A stretch of DNA of 64,000 bases from Rhodospirillales bacterium. GTDB lineage: Bacteria > Pseudomonadota > Alphaproteobacteria > Micavibrionales > UBA1664. Positions within the stretch are counted from its first letter, which is position 1. Each line of letters starts with the position of its first letter. The notes beneath the pieces were generated by a model. That model worked only from the letters and a program-made list of their open reading frames with translations, searched no databases and was not told where the DNA came from. A program made the translations under genes and the position numbers. This document shows positions 8,694 through 16,396 of the stretch, piece after piece. The stretch lies in contig CP060260.1 in the NCBI GenBank assembly GCA_023898805.1, positions 930,001-994,000 on the forward strand. The letters run 5' to 3'.

Positions 8694-9191
8694 TTAGCCG
8701 CGCGGCTTAGGACTGCGAGGAGCGCGACCGTAGCAGGCATTGACCGCACCTTGAAGCGCCGCGTCGATCGGCTTGCCGCCGGCGACCAGAACCGACGTCA
8801 AAGCCGGCACGCAATTGCTGCCGCCTGCGCCCTGCGCCATCGTGTACCAACGGCCGCAGGCTTCAGCGAAGGTCGACTTCGCACCACCGATCGCGCCGGA
8901 GAAGCCACCAAAACCGGCACCCAGCGAAACAGACAGCGATTCCATGCACCAACCGCTGGAAACCGCCAGATTCGGAGTGGTGACGACGCTCACGCGCGTC
9001 TTGTTGACAACGTTCTGGAATGCGCCACCAGCTTTACCACGATGGCCGTGACCGCCGCCGCCCGAGCAATCGGTGCAACGCGAACCGTCGCCCGAACCAT
9101 CATTGCCGCCGCGACCGGCCGCAGCAGCCGGAGTAGCCAGAAGGCCAACAGCAACCGTAGCAGCCGCAATTCCTTTAACCAAATTCGCCAT
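8694..9191 (-). CDS. Small exported Gly/Cys-containing protein of unknown function
   Basis: A 165-residue protein with a signal peptide cleaved near PAAAAG (residue about 25). The mature N-terminus is Gly/His-rich with a CTDCSGGGGHGHRG segment that could bind metal. The rest has cysteines spaced along the chain (WCMES, EACGRW, NCVPA, NACYG), suggesting disulfides in the periplasm. I recognise no family. It is a monocistronic unit with a strong promoter, a good AGAGGAG ribosome site and its own terminator, and a CtrA-type box overlaps its promoter, so it may be a cell-cycle-regulated envelope protein. Confidence 0.75.
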   Translation of the reverse strand: MANLVKGIAAATVAVGLLATPAAAAGRGGNDGSGDGSRCTDCSGGGGHGHRGKAGGAFQNVVNKTRVSVVTTPNLAVSSGWCMESLSVSLGAGFGGFSGAIGGAKSTFAEACGRWYTMAQGAGGSNCVPALTSVLVAGGKPIDAALQGAVNACYGRAPRSPKPRG

Positions 9192-9229
9192 GTTTAATCT
9201 CCTCTAGAATTTTCGCCGAATGGAATGTG

Positions 9230-9244
9230 TTAATCGCTAGTTAA
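9230..9244. promoter_or_regulatory. CtrA-type binding box (TTAA-N7-TTAA)
   Basis: TTAATCGCTAGTTAA is an exact match to the full CtrA recognition pattern of alphaproteobacteria. It touches the -10 element of the leftward promoter of the small exported protein and would cover its transcription start. CtrA itself is not in the window. Confidence 0.55.
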
Positions 9245-9271
9245 TGTAAACACCATGACAGATTATGTCAA
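9243..9271 (-). promoter_or_regulatory. Sigma70-like promoter of the small exported protein
   Basis: Minus strand TTGACA (9271-9266), exactly 17 bp, TACATT (9248-9243). The -35 is perfect and is also one arm of an inverted repeat TGACA-GATTA-TGTCA (9256-9270). Confidence 0.7.
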
Positions 9272-9345
9272 TAATTAATTTTCCGGAACGTGATTCATCT
9301 AATAACCTCCCCAAAAAAACGCAACAGAATAAAATCGCCGCGCGG

Positions 9346-9369
9346 GGCCGATGGGATGACCCATGGGCC
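9346..9369 (+). promoter_or_regulatory. Leader hairpin upstream of thrS
   Basis: Arms GGCC-G-ATGGG and CCCAT-G-GGCC form a nine-pair stem with one mismatch and a 4-nt ATGA loop, about 90 bases before the thrS start. It is not a T-box by any motif I can see. A regulatory role is only a possibility. Confidence 0.3.
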
Positions 9370-9456
9370 TTGAGAATTCCGCCCCTACGCGCTAAAAAGG
9401 GCGCCCTGCCCCGCATTTTTGCCAAAGGCATTTTGATATCATTAAAAGGTCCGTAC

Positions 9457-11454
9457 ATGCCCGCATCCGCCCCCGCCAACCATTCCGCCAGTACACCCGC
9501 CCAGATCGCCCTGACCCTGCCCGACGGCTCGTCGCGCAGCTATCCCACTGGCACCACCGGCGCGCAGGTTGCGGAATCGATCGCCAAATCCCTGGCCAAG
9601 GCCGCCGTGGCGATCCGCGTCGACGGTGAATTATACGATCTCTCCCTGCCGCTGGCCAAAAACGCCGCCATCGCCATCATCCGGCGCGAGGACGAAGCCG
9701 CGCTGGACATGATCCGCCACGACTGCGCCCACGTCATGGCCGAGGCGGTGCAATCCCTTTTTCCCGGCACGCAAGTGACCATCGGCCCATCGATCGAAAA
9801 CGGCTTTTATTACGATTTCGCCCGCAACGCCCCCTTCACGCCGGAGGACTTCGCCGCGATCGAAGCGAAGATGAAGGAAATTGTTGCCGCCGGAAAACCC
9901 TTCATGCGCGAAGTCGTAAGCCGCGAGGAGGCCATCCGCCGCTTCCGCGAAAAAGGCGAGAATTTCAAGGTCGAACTGATCGAGGATCTGCCAGCGGGCG
10001 AGGAAATCAAGATTTACGCCCAGGGCGAATGGTTCGATCTGTGCCGAGGGCCGCACATGCCGACCACCGCGCAGGTGGGCACGGCCTTCAAGCTGATGAA
10101 GGTGGCGGGTGCGTATTGGCGCGGCGATTCCAATCGCCCGATGTTGACCCGCATTTACGGCACCGCGTGGCGCACGCAAAAGGAACTCGACGATTATCTG
10201 ACCGCGCTGGAAGAAGCCGAAAAACGCGACCACCGCAAAATCGGCCGTGAAATGGACTTGTTCCACTTTCAGGACGAGGCGCAAGGCTCCGTCTTCTGGC
10301 ACCCCAAGGGCTACGCGGTCTGGCAGGCGCTGGAACAATATCTGCGCCGCCGCCTAGAAGAAGGCGGCTATGTCGAGGTCAAAACCCCGCAACTGATCGA
10401 CAACAAGCTCTGGGTCGCCTCCGGCCACTGGGGAAAATACCGCGAAAACATGTTCGTGGTCCCTGACGAGGTGCCGGGCACCGAGGGCGACCAGCCCACC
10501 CTTTCGGGCAAGGCGCGCTGGCTGGCGCTCAAACCCATGAACTGCCCCGCCCACGTTCAGATCTTCAATCAGGGCATCAAATCCTACCGCGACCTGCCCA
10601 TCCGCATGGCCGAATTCGGCTGCTGCCACCGCAACGAGGCGCACGGCGCCCTGCACGGCCTGATGCGCGTGCGCCAGATGACGCAGGACGACGCGCATAT
10701 CTTCTGCCGCGAGGACCAGATCGAATCCGAGGCCGTGGCATTCTGCCGCTTCCTAAGCAACATATATAAGGACGTAGGCTTCAGTGAAGTGCGCGTGCGT
10801 CTGGCCCTGCGCCCGGAACAGCGCGCGGGGTCGGATACGACATGGGACAAGGCCGAAAACGGCCTGCGTCAGGCGCTTAAGGCCGCCGGACTGGAATACA
10901 CCGAAGCGCCGGGCGATGGCGCCTTTTATGGCCCGAAACTGGAATTCCACCTGAAGGACGCGATCGGCCGGTCATGGCAGCTCGGCACGCTGCAACTCGA
11001 CTTCGTGCTGCCCGAACGCCTAGATGCGAATTACATCGGCGAGGACGGGGCCAAACACCGCCCCGTCATGCTGCACCGCGCGGCTTTCGGGTCGATGGAA
11101 CGCTTCATCGGCGTGATGATCGAACATTACGCGGGCAAACTGCCCCTGTGGATGGCGCCGGTGCAATGCGTGGTCGCGACCATCACGTCCGACGCCGACG
11201 CCTATGCCGCCGAGGTCTTCGCCGCGCTGAAAGCCGCGGGCCTGCGCGCCGAACTGGATACCCGCAACGAAAAGATCAATTACAAGGTGCGCGAACATTC
11301 CCACGCCAAGGTGCCGGTGATGTTCGTGCTTGGCGCGCGCGAGGCGGAAAACAAAACCGTCGCCATCCGCCGTCTGGGATCGCAGGACCAAAGCGTCAAA
11401 CCGCTGGCAGATGCGCTTTCCGCCCTTGTGGCCGACAGCAAGGCACCATACTAA
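9457..11454 (+). CDS. thrS: Threonyl-tRNA synthetase
   Basis: A 665-residue cytoplasmic class II synthetase that charges tRNA-Thr. Domain order is normal: an N-terminal TGS domain (about 16-78); the editing domain with its HxxxH zinc/editing site (HDCAHVMAE) and the CRGPHMP motif; the catalytic core with KPMNCPAH (zinc Cys near residue 363) and the motif-2 region CHRNEAHGALHGLMR; and the C-terminal anticodon-binding domain. The ATG at 9457 follows AAAAGGT and gives the usual length. The frame stays open upstream to 9265, but that part crosses the leader hairpin and is Lys/Asn-rich without similarity. Next comes a long gene on the other strand, then infC. Confidence 0.97.
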   Translation: MPASAPANHSASTPAQIALTLPDGSSRSYPTGTTGAQVAESIAKSLAKAAVAIRVDGELYDLSLPLAKNAAIAIIRREDEAALDMIRHDCAHVMAEAVQSLFPGTQVTIGPSIENGFYYDFARNAPFTPEDFAAIEAKMKEIVAAGKPFMREVVSREEAIRRFREKGENFKVELIEDLPAGEEIKIYAQGEWFDLCRGPHMPTTAQVGTAFKLMKVAGAYWRGDSNRPMLTRIYGTAWRTQKELDDYLTALEEAEKRDHRKIGREMDLFHFQDEAQGSVFWHPKGYAVWQALEQYLRRRLEEGGYVEVKTPQLIDNKLWVASGHWGKYRENMFVVPDEVPGTEGDQPTLSGKARWLALKPMNCPAHVQIFNQGIKSYRDLPIRMAEFGCCHRNEAHGALHGLMRVRQMTQDDAHIFCREDQIESEAVAFCRFLSNIYKDVGFSEVRVRLALRPEQRAGSDTTWDKAENGLRQALKAAGLEYTEAPGDGAFYGPKLEFHLKDAIGRSWQLGTLQLDFVLPERLDANYIGEDGAKHRPVMLHRAAFGSMERFIGVMIEHYAGKLPLWMAPVQCVVATITSDADAYAAEVFAALKAAGLRAELDTRNEKINYKVREHSHAKVPVMFVLGAREAENKTVAIRRLGSQDQSVKPLADALSALVADSKAPY

Positions 11455-11467
11455 AACCAGCAGCGCC

Positions 11468-14400
11468 CTAAACACGCAACGCCATACCGGCGCCGTTCGC
11501 GGCAACCATGCCTGATTCCTGAAGCAGTTCGCCGACGAACGTGTACTCATCGGGGTCGAGGACGAGCGTATACGCGACGACCGGATCGGTCTGCTTGCGG
11601 CCCGCCCTGTATTCGCGGATCAGCGCACTGCCCAGCCCGGCTTCGTTCTGTTCAAGCGCCCAGCGCAGATTGTTGATGCCGAGCTGCACGCTGGCCAAAG
11701 CCGTATTTAACGGCTTGTCGGCGAACATGTGTCGGGCGATATCCTCCGGCGTCACGGGCTCCAGATGCATGCGCGCGAACAGCGCCAGCAGGTCGAACAC
11801 CTTTCCCTCGATCTTCCCAAGCGCCCTGTCACGCAACATGACGCTTTCACCGATCGTGTTAAGCACAAGGCCGGCTCCGACACGAATGATCGTGTCACTC
11901 GGCGTCGTGGCGCGCACGCCGTCAAGACGGCTTACGTTCAAATCGCCTTCCATGCAGGTCAGGTAATAGCCGACACCGTCCTTAACCGAAATGATATCCG
12001 GGTTTTTAATGCCCGCATCGGCCAGTTTGCGGTGGATACGGTGCTTGCCCGTAATCAGGGTCGTCACCGAGAATACCTCCTCACCTTCCAGCATCAGCGC
12101 CTGCATGTTTTCGGCGCTCAATGGTACGCGCGGATGCTCGAACATCGTGCGCAGCATGTAATATTCCGACTGCGTAAGCGAAACGGTTGTGCCATCCACG
12201 CTCAGCTCGAACAGCGACTGGCTCAGGCGCATGTTTTTTACTTCAAGAAACTGGCTGTTGGCGCGTATGTGCTCGCGCCGGCCTACAAGGATATAACCAA
12301 GCCCGAATACATTCTCGATCAGCGCGAAATCTTCAATTCCCGCTTTCTCCATCTTGGCGGGAAGGCTTGCGGCCAAGGCCGCCTGAATCGCGCTTTCCGA
12401 ATACCGCCCTTCGCTGCTGGCGGCGATATCCGCGAAACGCAACGGCGCATCCGCGCGCGAAAGCGCCTCAAGCGCGAACAATTCACTCGCGCCAAGCGTC
12501 ACGACCGCCTCGCCGCAACACAGTTCGTGCAAGCTGAAATTGATTTCTATTTCGCCCGCGGCCTGCTTATTGAATGCCTCCACGATATGGCCCGACAACT
12601 CCTCGCGGTTCGCGGTAATCGAATAACCAACACCACGTATCGTACGCAAAAGCGGCTCGGTGATGTTGTTTTCCTCGCGCATGCGGCGGCGCAGATTCGT
12701 AAGGCAGGCATTCAACGCAGGGCGGCTCCCGTTAAAAAACATATCGGCCAGCGCTTCGCTGCTCACGACTTCCGGGTAGGTTTCGGCCAAAGCCTCGACC
12801 ACGAAAAACTCCGTATCGTTCAGCGTCACCGGCGAACCGTCGAAGAAAAGCGCGTTAAGCGTATGGTTGATACCCCATGCGCCGATTTCGGTGATGCTGC
12901 ACTCTTCAAGAATTTCCGGGGTAATGTCGTCCGCAGGCAGATCCAGCCTGTAAAGCGAGCCGCCGACTTTGCGCAAACCGGCGCTTATCCCCGCATATCC
13001 ATTTTCCAGCTTGGTTTTAAGCGTGGAAAATAAAGTCCCCAATGCGGCGACTTTATCTAGGTCTTCCGATCCATGAATGGCCATCAGCGCCTGCGCGCGG
13101 GTCAGGGCGTTCGGATATGCCTCCAATATCGCCTTCATCAAAAGATATTGCTGCCGTGCCAACGGCAGTGGCCAAACCCGCCCTTCGGCACGAAAGCCGA
13201 TTTCCGCACGCGGGGTATTCAAAATCCAGCCGCCGACACGCAGCAAATCCGTATCAATCGTGGATTTTTTGCGCGCGCGCCCGTCTTGAACGTCAAGAAT
13301 ATAGCCAAGACCGCGACGCGTGACGACCGGGTCGATGCCGTCATTGGCCACCGTCAGCTTGGACCTGAGTTTCTGAAAACTCGGCATCATGGTCGCCGCC
13401 TTCGACGCATCGCCGTATACTTTTTCGGCAATGGCCTCAAGCGTCGAAAGACCGGAACGCAACGCCATCAGGGCCAGAAGGATATCCGTCTCACGCTCGG
13501 TCAGGTCGACGGCCACGCCTTTGAACGTCACCTCGTCGAGCGTGCGGTTGACCCGAATCGGCCCCAGCGTTTCGACATCCATTTCCAGGCTGGCCGCGAT
13601 TTTGGGCGCGACCTGAGAAAGATTCAGAAGATATTTCCCGTCCGGCCCGCAAACGATCAGCCGTTCATACATCTCGCCGCGCGTCGCCAGCTTCTTGTTC
13701 AAAAGCGCGACATAGCGCGCGATGCTGCTTTCGTCCGCTTCGCGGCCGAATTTGCTGGCTTCTGCCACAAGGATCGCGGGGTCGAGATGCTTGGGAAAAT
13801 GCTCTGCCAACGTCTTGAGCACCATAAATTCACCGATGGTCAGATCAACGGGATCACCGTCGATGCGCACCTCCATCCCGGAAAAATCAACGGCCAGCGG
13901 CCCGAAAACCAGCGTATGAGCCGCGGCTTCGCCGGGTGGGACGAATTTGTAACCCTGTCCCCATACGGTCTCTATGCACTGGTCAAGCGCAAGGGAAGGC
14001 GCGGCCTCCCTAAGCTTTTTACGCAAATGGTGTATATAGACGTCGACGATTTTTATTTCCGTCTCCTCGTCCAGCCGATACATGGAGGCATGAATGCTTT
14101 CCTTGGTTGCCAGCTTGCCCGGACGCCCGAAGATATGGGACAGGACGTCGAATTCCTGTCCGGTGAAGTTCACGGGAACGCCATTAACGCTGACCACTCT
14201 GTTGGCGAAATCGATCGTCAACGGCCCATATGTCTTGATCCGCGAACGGCCGCCATACCCGTAATAGGCATTGTTCACAAGCGCGGCGACAGTGCCCGGC
14301 ACGGTATCGTCGCGCATCTCGCTGACCGAAACGCAGCCGTAGCTGAGCGCTTGAAAAATCCCTTGCGCATCCAGACCGTGATATAGGCACACGATCGGTC

Positions 14401-14632
14401 CCTGCAAATTCGCGAGATCAATGTTGCGTAAAAACGAAACCGGGTTTTTAAGCGCACCATCGGCGTAAGCCAGCACGACATCGAAAGAATAGGTCTTGAT
14501 CAGCCCCAGAAAGTCATCGGTGTCTGTCGCGTATTCAAGCGCAAACTTCTCATCCGGCAAATCAGTGTCGAATGCCTCCACGACATCCGCCTCGCGCGGG
14601 GAATCGCTCGGAACGTAAACAAGGACGCGCAT
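11468..14632 (-). CDS. Giant regulator-like protein: degenerate receiver plus about eight tandem OmpR/CtrA-type winged-helix domains
   Basis: A 1054-residue protein with an architecture I do not know. Residues 1-125 look like a CheY-type receiver, but the phospho-acceptor Asp position in FDVVLAYAD is Tyr, so phosphorylation is unlikely. Eight winged-helix units follow, at about 134-234, 241-340, 355-448, 465-566, 580-674, 691-785, 796-893 and 914-1034. Most repeat the same landmarks: a strand ending in an L-T-x-x-E helix start (FTGQEFDVL, LTIGEFMVL, LTERETDIL, LNDTEFFVV, LTQSEYYML), a recognition-type helix ending LRKKL, LNKKL, LRSKL or LRRRM, and a terminal GxGY wing (GQGYKF, GLGYIL, GVGYSI, GLGYIL, GVGYYL). 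Unit 1 is closest to CtrA (EIKIVDVYI, IETVWGQGY). A strong AGGAGAGG site precedes the ATG. No signal peptide or transmembrane segment is evident. Confidence 0.85.
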   Translation of the reverse strand: MRVLVYVPSDSPREADVVEAFDTDLPDEKFALEYATDTDDFLGLIKTYSFDVVLAYADGALKNPVSFLRNIDLANLQGPIVCLYHGLDAQGIFQALSYGCVSVSEMRDDTVPGTVAALVNNAYYGYGGRSRIKTYGPLTIDFANRVVSVNGVPVNFTGQEFDVLSHIFGRPGKLATKESIHASMYRLDEETEIKIVDVYIHHLRKKLREAAPSLALDQCIETVWGQGYKFVPPGEAAAHTLVFGPLAVDFSGMEVRIDGDPVDLTIGEFMVLKTLAEHFPKHLDPAILVAEASKFGREADESSIARYVALLNKKLATRGEMYERLIVCGPDGKYLLNLSQVAPKIAASLEMDVETLGPIRVNRTLDEVTFKGVAVDLTERETDILLALMALRSGLSTLEAIAEKVYGDASKAATMMPSFQKLRSKLTVANDGIDPVVTRRGLGYILDVQDGRARKKSTIDTDLLRVGGWILNTPRAEIGFRAEGRVWPLPLARQQYLLMKAILEAYPNALTRAQALMAIHGSEDLDKVAALGTLFSTLKTKLENGYAGISAGLRKVGGSLYRLDLPADDITPEILEECSITEIGAWGINHTLNALFFDGSPVTLNDTEFFVVEALAETYPEVVSSEALADMFFNGSRPALNACLTNLRRRMREENNITEPLLRTIRGVGYSITANREELSGHIVEAFNKQAAGEIEINFSLHELCCGEAVVTLGASELFALEALSRADAPLRFADIAASSEGRYSESAIQAALAASLPAKMEKAGIEDFALIENVFGLGYILVGRREHIRANSQFLEVKNMRLSQSLFELSVDGTTVSLTQSEYYMLRTMFEHPRVPLSAENMQALMLEGEEVFSVTTLITGKHRIHRKLADAGIKNPDIISVKDGVGYYLTCMEGDLNVSRLDGVRATTPSDTIIRVGAGLVLNTIGESVMLRDRALGKIEGKVFDLLALFARMHLEPVTPEDIARHMFADKPLNTALASVQLGINNLRWALEQNEAGLGSALIREYRAGRKQTDPVVAYTLVLDPDEYTFVGELLQESGMVAANGAGMALRV

Positions 14633-14663
14633 TCAAAAACCTCTCCTACGGGGCAAACCAGAC

Positions 14664-14692
14664 AGCTACACCGCCGGTGTTGATTATGTCAA
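14664..14692 (-). promoter_or_regulatory. Possible promoter of the multi-winged-helix gene
   Basis: Minus strand TTGACA (14692-14687) is a perfect -35, but the -10 at 17 bp (GTAGCT) is weak, suggesting activator dependence. The distance to the ATG at 14632 is suitable. Confidence 0.4.
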
Positions 14693-14693
14693 C
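14679..14693. promoter_or_regulatory. Inverted repeat GTTGA-TTATG-TCAAC over the -35 of the multi-winged-helix gene
   Basis: A perfect 5-bp inverted repeat with a 5-bp centre. Its minus-strand reading shares TTGACATAATC with the promoter of the small exported protein at 9256-9271. The position suits an operator, perhaps autoregulatory. Confidence 0.4.
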
Positions 14694-14835
14694 ATAAACA
14701 CGGGCGAAAGCCGCGTTTTTGCAAAGTGCGGGGCCCGGCCATCGTACACATCTGCCGCATGCAGACCTTGCAACCGCTGCCGAACCGCCGTAATAATCGG
14801 GCTTTACGATTTTAACAATATCAGGAGAATGCCCC

Positions 14836-15390
14836 ATCGCCCGCCCGCCTCTGCCGCCGCGCCGTCCGCCGCTCAATGAAGATGGCCCCCGCGTCAACGA
14901 ACAAATCCGCGCCCGGGAAGTGCGCGTTATCGATGAAAACGGCGAAATGCTGGGGGTCATGACCCCCTATGACGGCATCAAGCGCGCGCGCGAAGCGGGC
15001 CTTGATTTGATCGAGGTGTCGCCCAACGCGGCCCCGCCCGTGTGCAAAATTCTTGATCTCGGCAAATACAAATACGAGCAGCAGAAAAAAGCCAACGAGG
15101 CGCGCAAAAAGCAAAAGACCATCGACATCAAGGAACTCAAGCTGCGCCCGACCATCGGCGATCACGATTATCAGATCAAGATCAAGCAGGCGCGCCAGTT
15201 TCTGACCGACGGCGACAAGGTGAAATTCACCCTGCGCTTCCGCGGACGCGAACAAAGCCACCTCGACCTTTCGCTTCAGGTGATGCGCCGCGCCAAGACG
15301 GACCTTGCCGATCTTTCCAAGGTTGAACAGGACATTCAGGCCGAAGGCCGTCAGGCGGTCATGGTCCTGATGCCCGCCCCGAAAAGCTGA
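14836..15390 (+). CDS. infC: Translation initiation factor IF-3, ATC start
   Basis: A 184-residue factor that binds the 30S subunit, keeps subunits apart and checks start codons and initiator tRNA. Both domains are visible: the N-domain (RVNEQIRAREVRVIDENGE, LGVMTPYDGIKRAREAGLDL) and the C-domain (KELKLRPTIGDHDYQIKIKQ, VKFTLRFRGREQSHLDL). The start should be the ATC at 14836. It opens the IARPP N-terminus common in alphaproteobacteria and has AGGAG eight bases upstream. An ATG at 14829 is out of frame, and the first in-frame ATG (14947) would remove half the N-domain. Such rare starts let IF-3 repress its own translation. rpmI and rplT do not follow here. Confidence 0.95.
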   Translation: MARPPLPPRRPPLNEDGPRVNEQIRAREVRVIDENGEMLGVMTPYDGIKRAREAGLDLIEVSPNAAPPVCKILDLGKYKYEQQKKANEARKKQKTIDIKELKLRPTIGDHDYQIKIKQARQFLTDGDKVKFTLRFRGREQSHLDLSLQVMRRAKTDLADLSKVEQDIQAEGRQAVMVLMPAPKS

Positions 15391-15412
15391 TACTTATTCG
15401 CCTTCGCGGCCT

Positions 15413-16396
15413 TTATTCCGCGGCGCCTGCCGCGGGCTGTGCCGCGCCTGCGATCCCCGCGACCCATGGCGCGAGCTTTTCCGCAACCTCGTCGATGCTG
15501 ATATCCGCCATCGCCGGTTTCTGGATCGTGACCACGTTGACCCCCAGCGGCCCGTGCCGTTTCGGATTGGAAAATCCAGGGTAAAGCCCGATTGTCCGGC
15601 ACCCCGTCGGTCCGATCATCTGTATCGGCCCGGTATCGTTGCCCACCGCCGCCGCGGCCTGGCGGGCCAGCACGGCGACCTGCTGAATCGTCGTAAGGCC
15701 GGTCAGATCGACCGCCTGCGGACAGCTGGCCAGAATCTGCGCATTCACATCCGCCTCCGCCGCGGTCCCCAAAAGCACCGGCGTATGCCCCTGCGCCGCA
15801 ATCCACTGCGCCAACGCAACGTAACGGTCGACCGGCCAACGTTTTTTCGGATGCTGCGGCGAACATCCGGCGGCGATCAGTACATAAGGTTTGGGCAGGG
15901 CGAAGGAATCAACATTCGCCTTGATCCACGACAAATCGTCGACCTCGACCTTTTTTATACCCGCAATCGCCAATTGCGCGCGCAGCGCGTCGAACACATG
16001 CAGAGTACGCCGCGCCGCGTCGTCCGGCATGTGGTGGGATGCCGAAAACGCGATTCCGCTCCATTCCGGCACACGCTTGAACAGACCGAGATACAGACCC
16101 GTACGCTCACTGTTCTGAAGATCGTACACCCGCCCGAATTTCCCATCGTTGAGAAAGCGGCGCAACACCGACAGCTTGATGAACTGATACCATTTCGGAC
16201 GAAGATCCGCGGCCACCGCGTCGAAATACCCCGATGCCTCGGCCAACGCGACAAAGGGCTTTGTGGTCAAAAGCGTGATCTTCGCGTCCTTGTGCACCTG
16301 CCTTATCGCGCGCATAGCCCCCAGCGCCTGAATGAAATCGCCAAACGCGCCATGCTTGATTACAAGGATGTTGCCGCGGCGGGTAGCACCTGTCAT
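15413..16396 (-). CDS. Glycosyltransferase family 9, heptosyltransferase-like
   Basis: A 327-residue cytoplasmic enzyme resembling ADP-heptose:LPS heptosyltransferases, which add heptose to the lipopolysaccharide core. The N-terminal Rossmann half starts ILVIKHGAFGDFIQALGAM, the family's first glycine-rich loop. The C-terminal half has the donor-binding pattern AAAVGNDTGPIQMIGPTGC and the GFSNPKRHGPLG segment. The last ~15 residues are Ala-rich and dispensable-looking. Its ATG overlaps the stop of the upstream family-4 glycosyltransferase by ATGA, so the two are co-translated and probably act on the same envelope glycan. The exact acceptor cannot be read from sequence. Confidence 0.88.
   Translation of the reverse strand: MTGATRRGNILVIKHGAFGDFIQALGAMRAIRQVHKDAKITLLTTKPFVALAEASGYFDAVAADLRPKWYQFIKLSVLRRFLNDGKFGRVYDLQNSERTGLYLGLFKRVPEWSGIAFSASHHMPDDAARRTLHVFDALRAQLAIAGIKKVEVDDLSWIKANVDSFALPKPYVLIAAGCSPQHPKKRWPVDRYVALAQWIAAQGHTPVLLGTAAEADVNAQILASCPQAVDLTGLTTIQQVAVLARQAAAAVGNDTGPIQMIGPTGCRTIGLYPGFSNPKRHGPLGVNVVTIQKPAMADISIDEVAEKLAPWVAGIAGAAQPAAGAAE

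Noticed and set aside
9300..9450. T-box riboswitch controlling thrS
   Set aside because: No T-box motif or specifier-loop layout is visible, and T-box control of thrS is not expected in proteobacteria; only a single hairpin is supported.
11729..14386. Two long plus-strand frames (434 and 437 codons) opposite the multi-winged-helix gene
   Set aside because: They mirror its codons, have Arg/His-rich composition and no ribosome sites; the minus strand explains the DNA.
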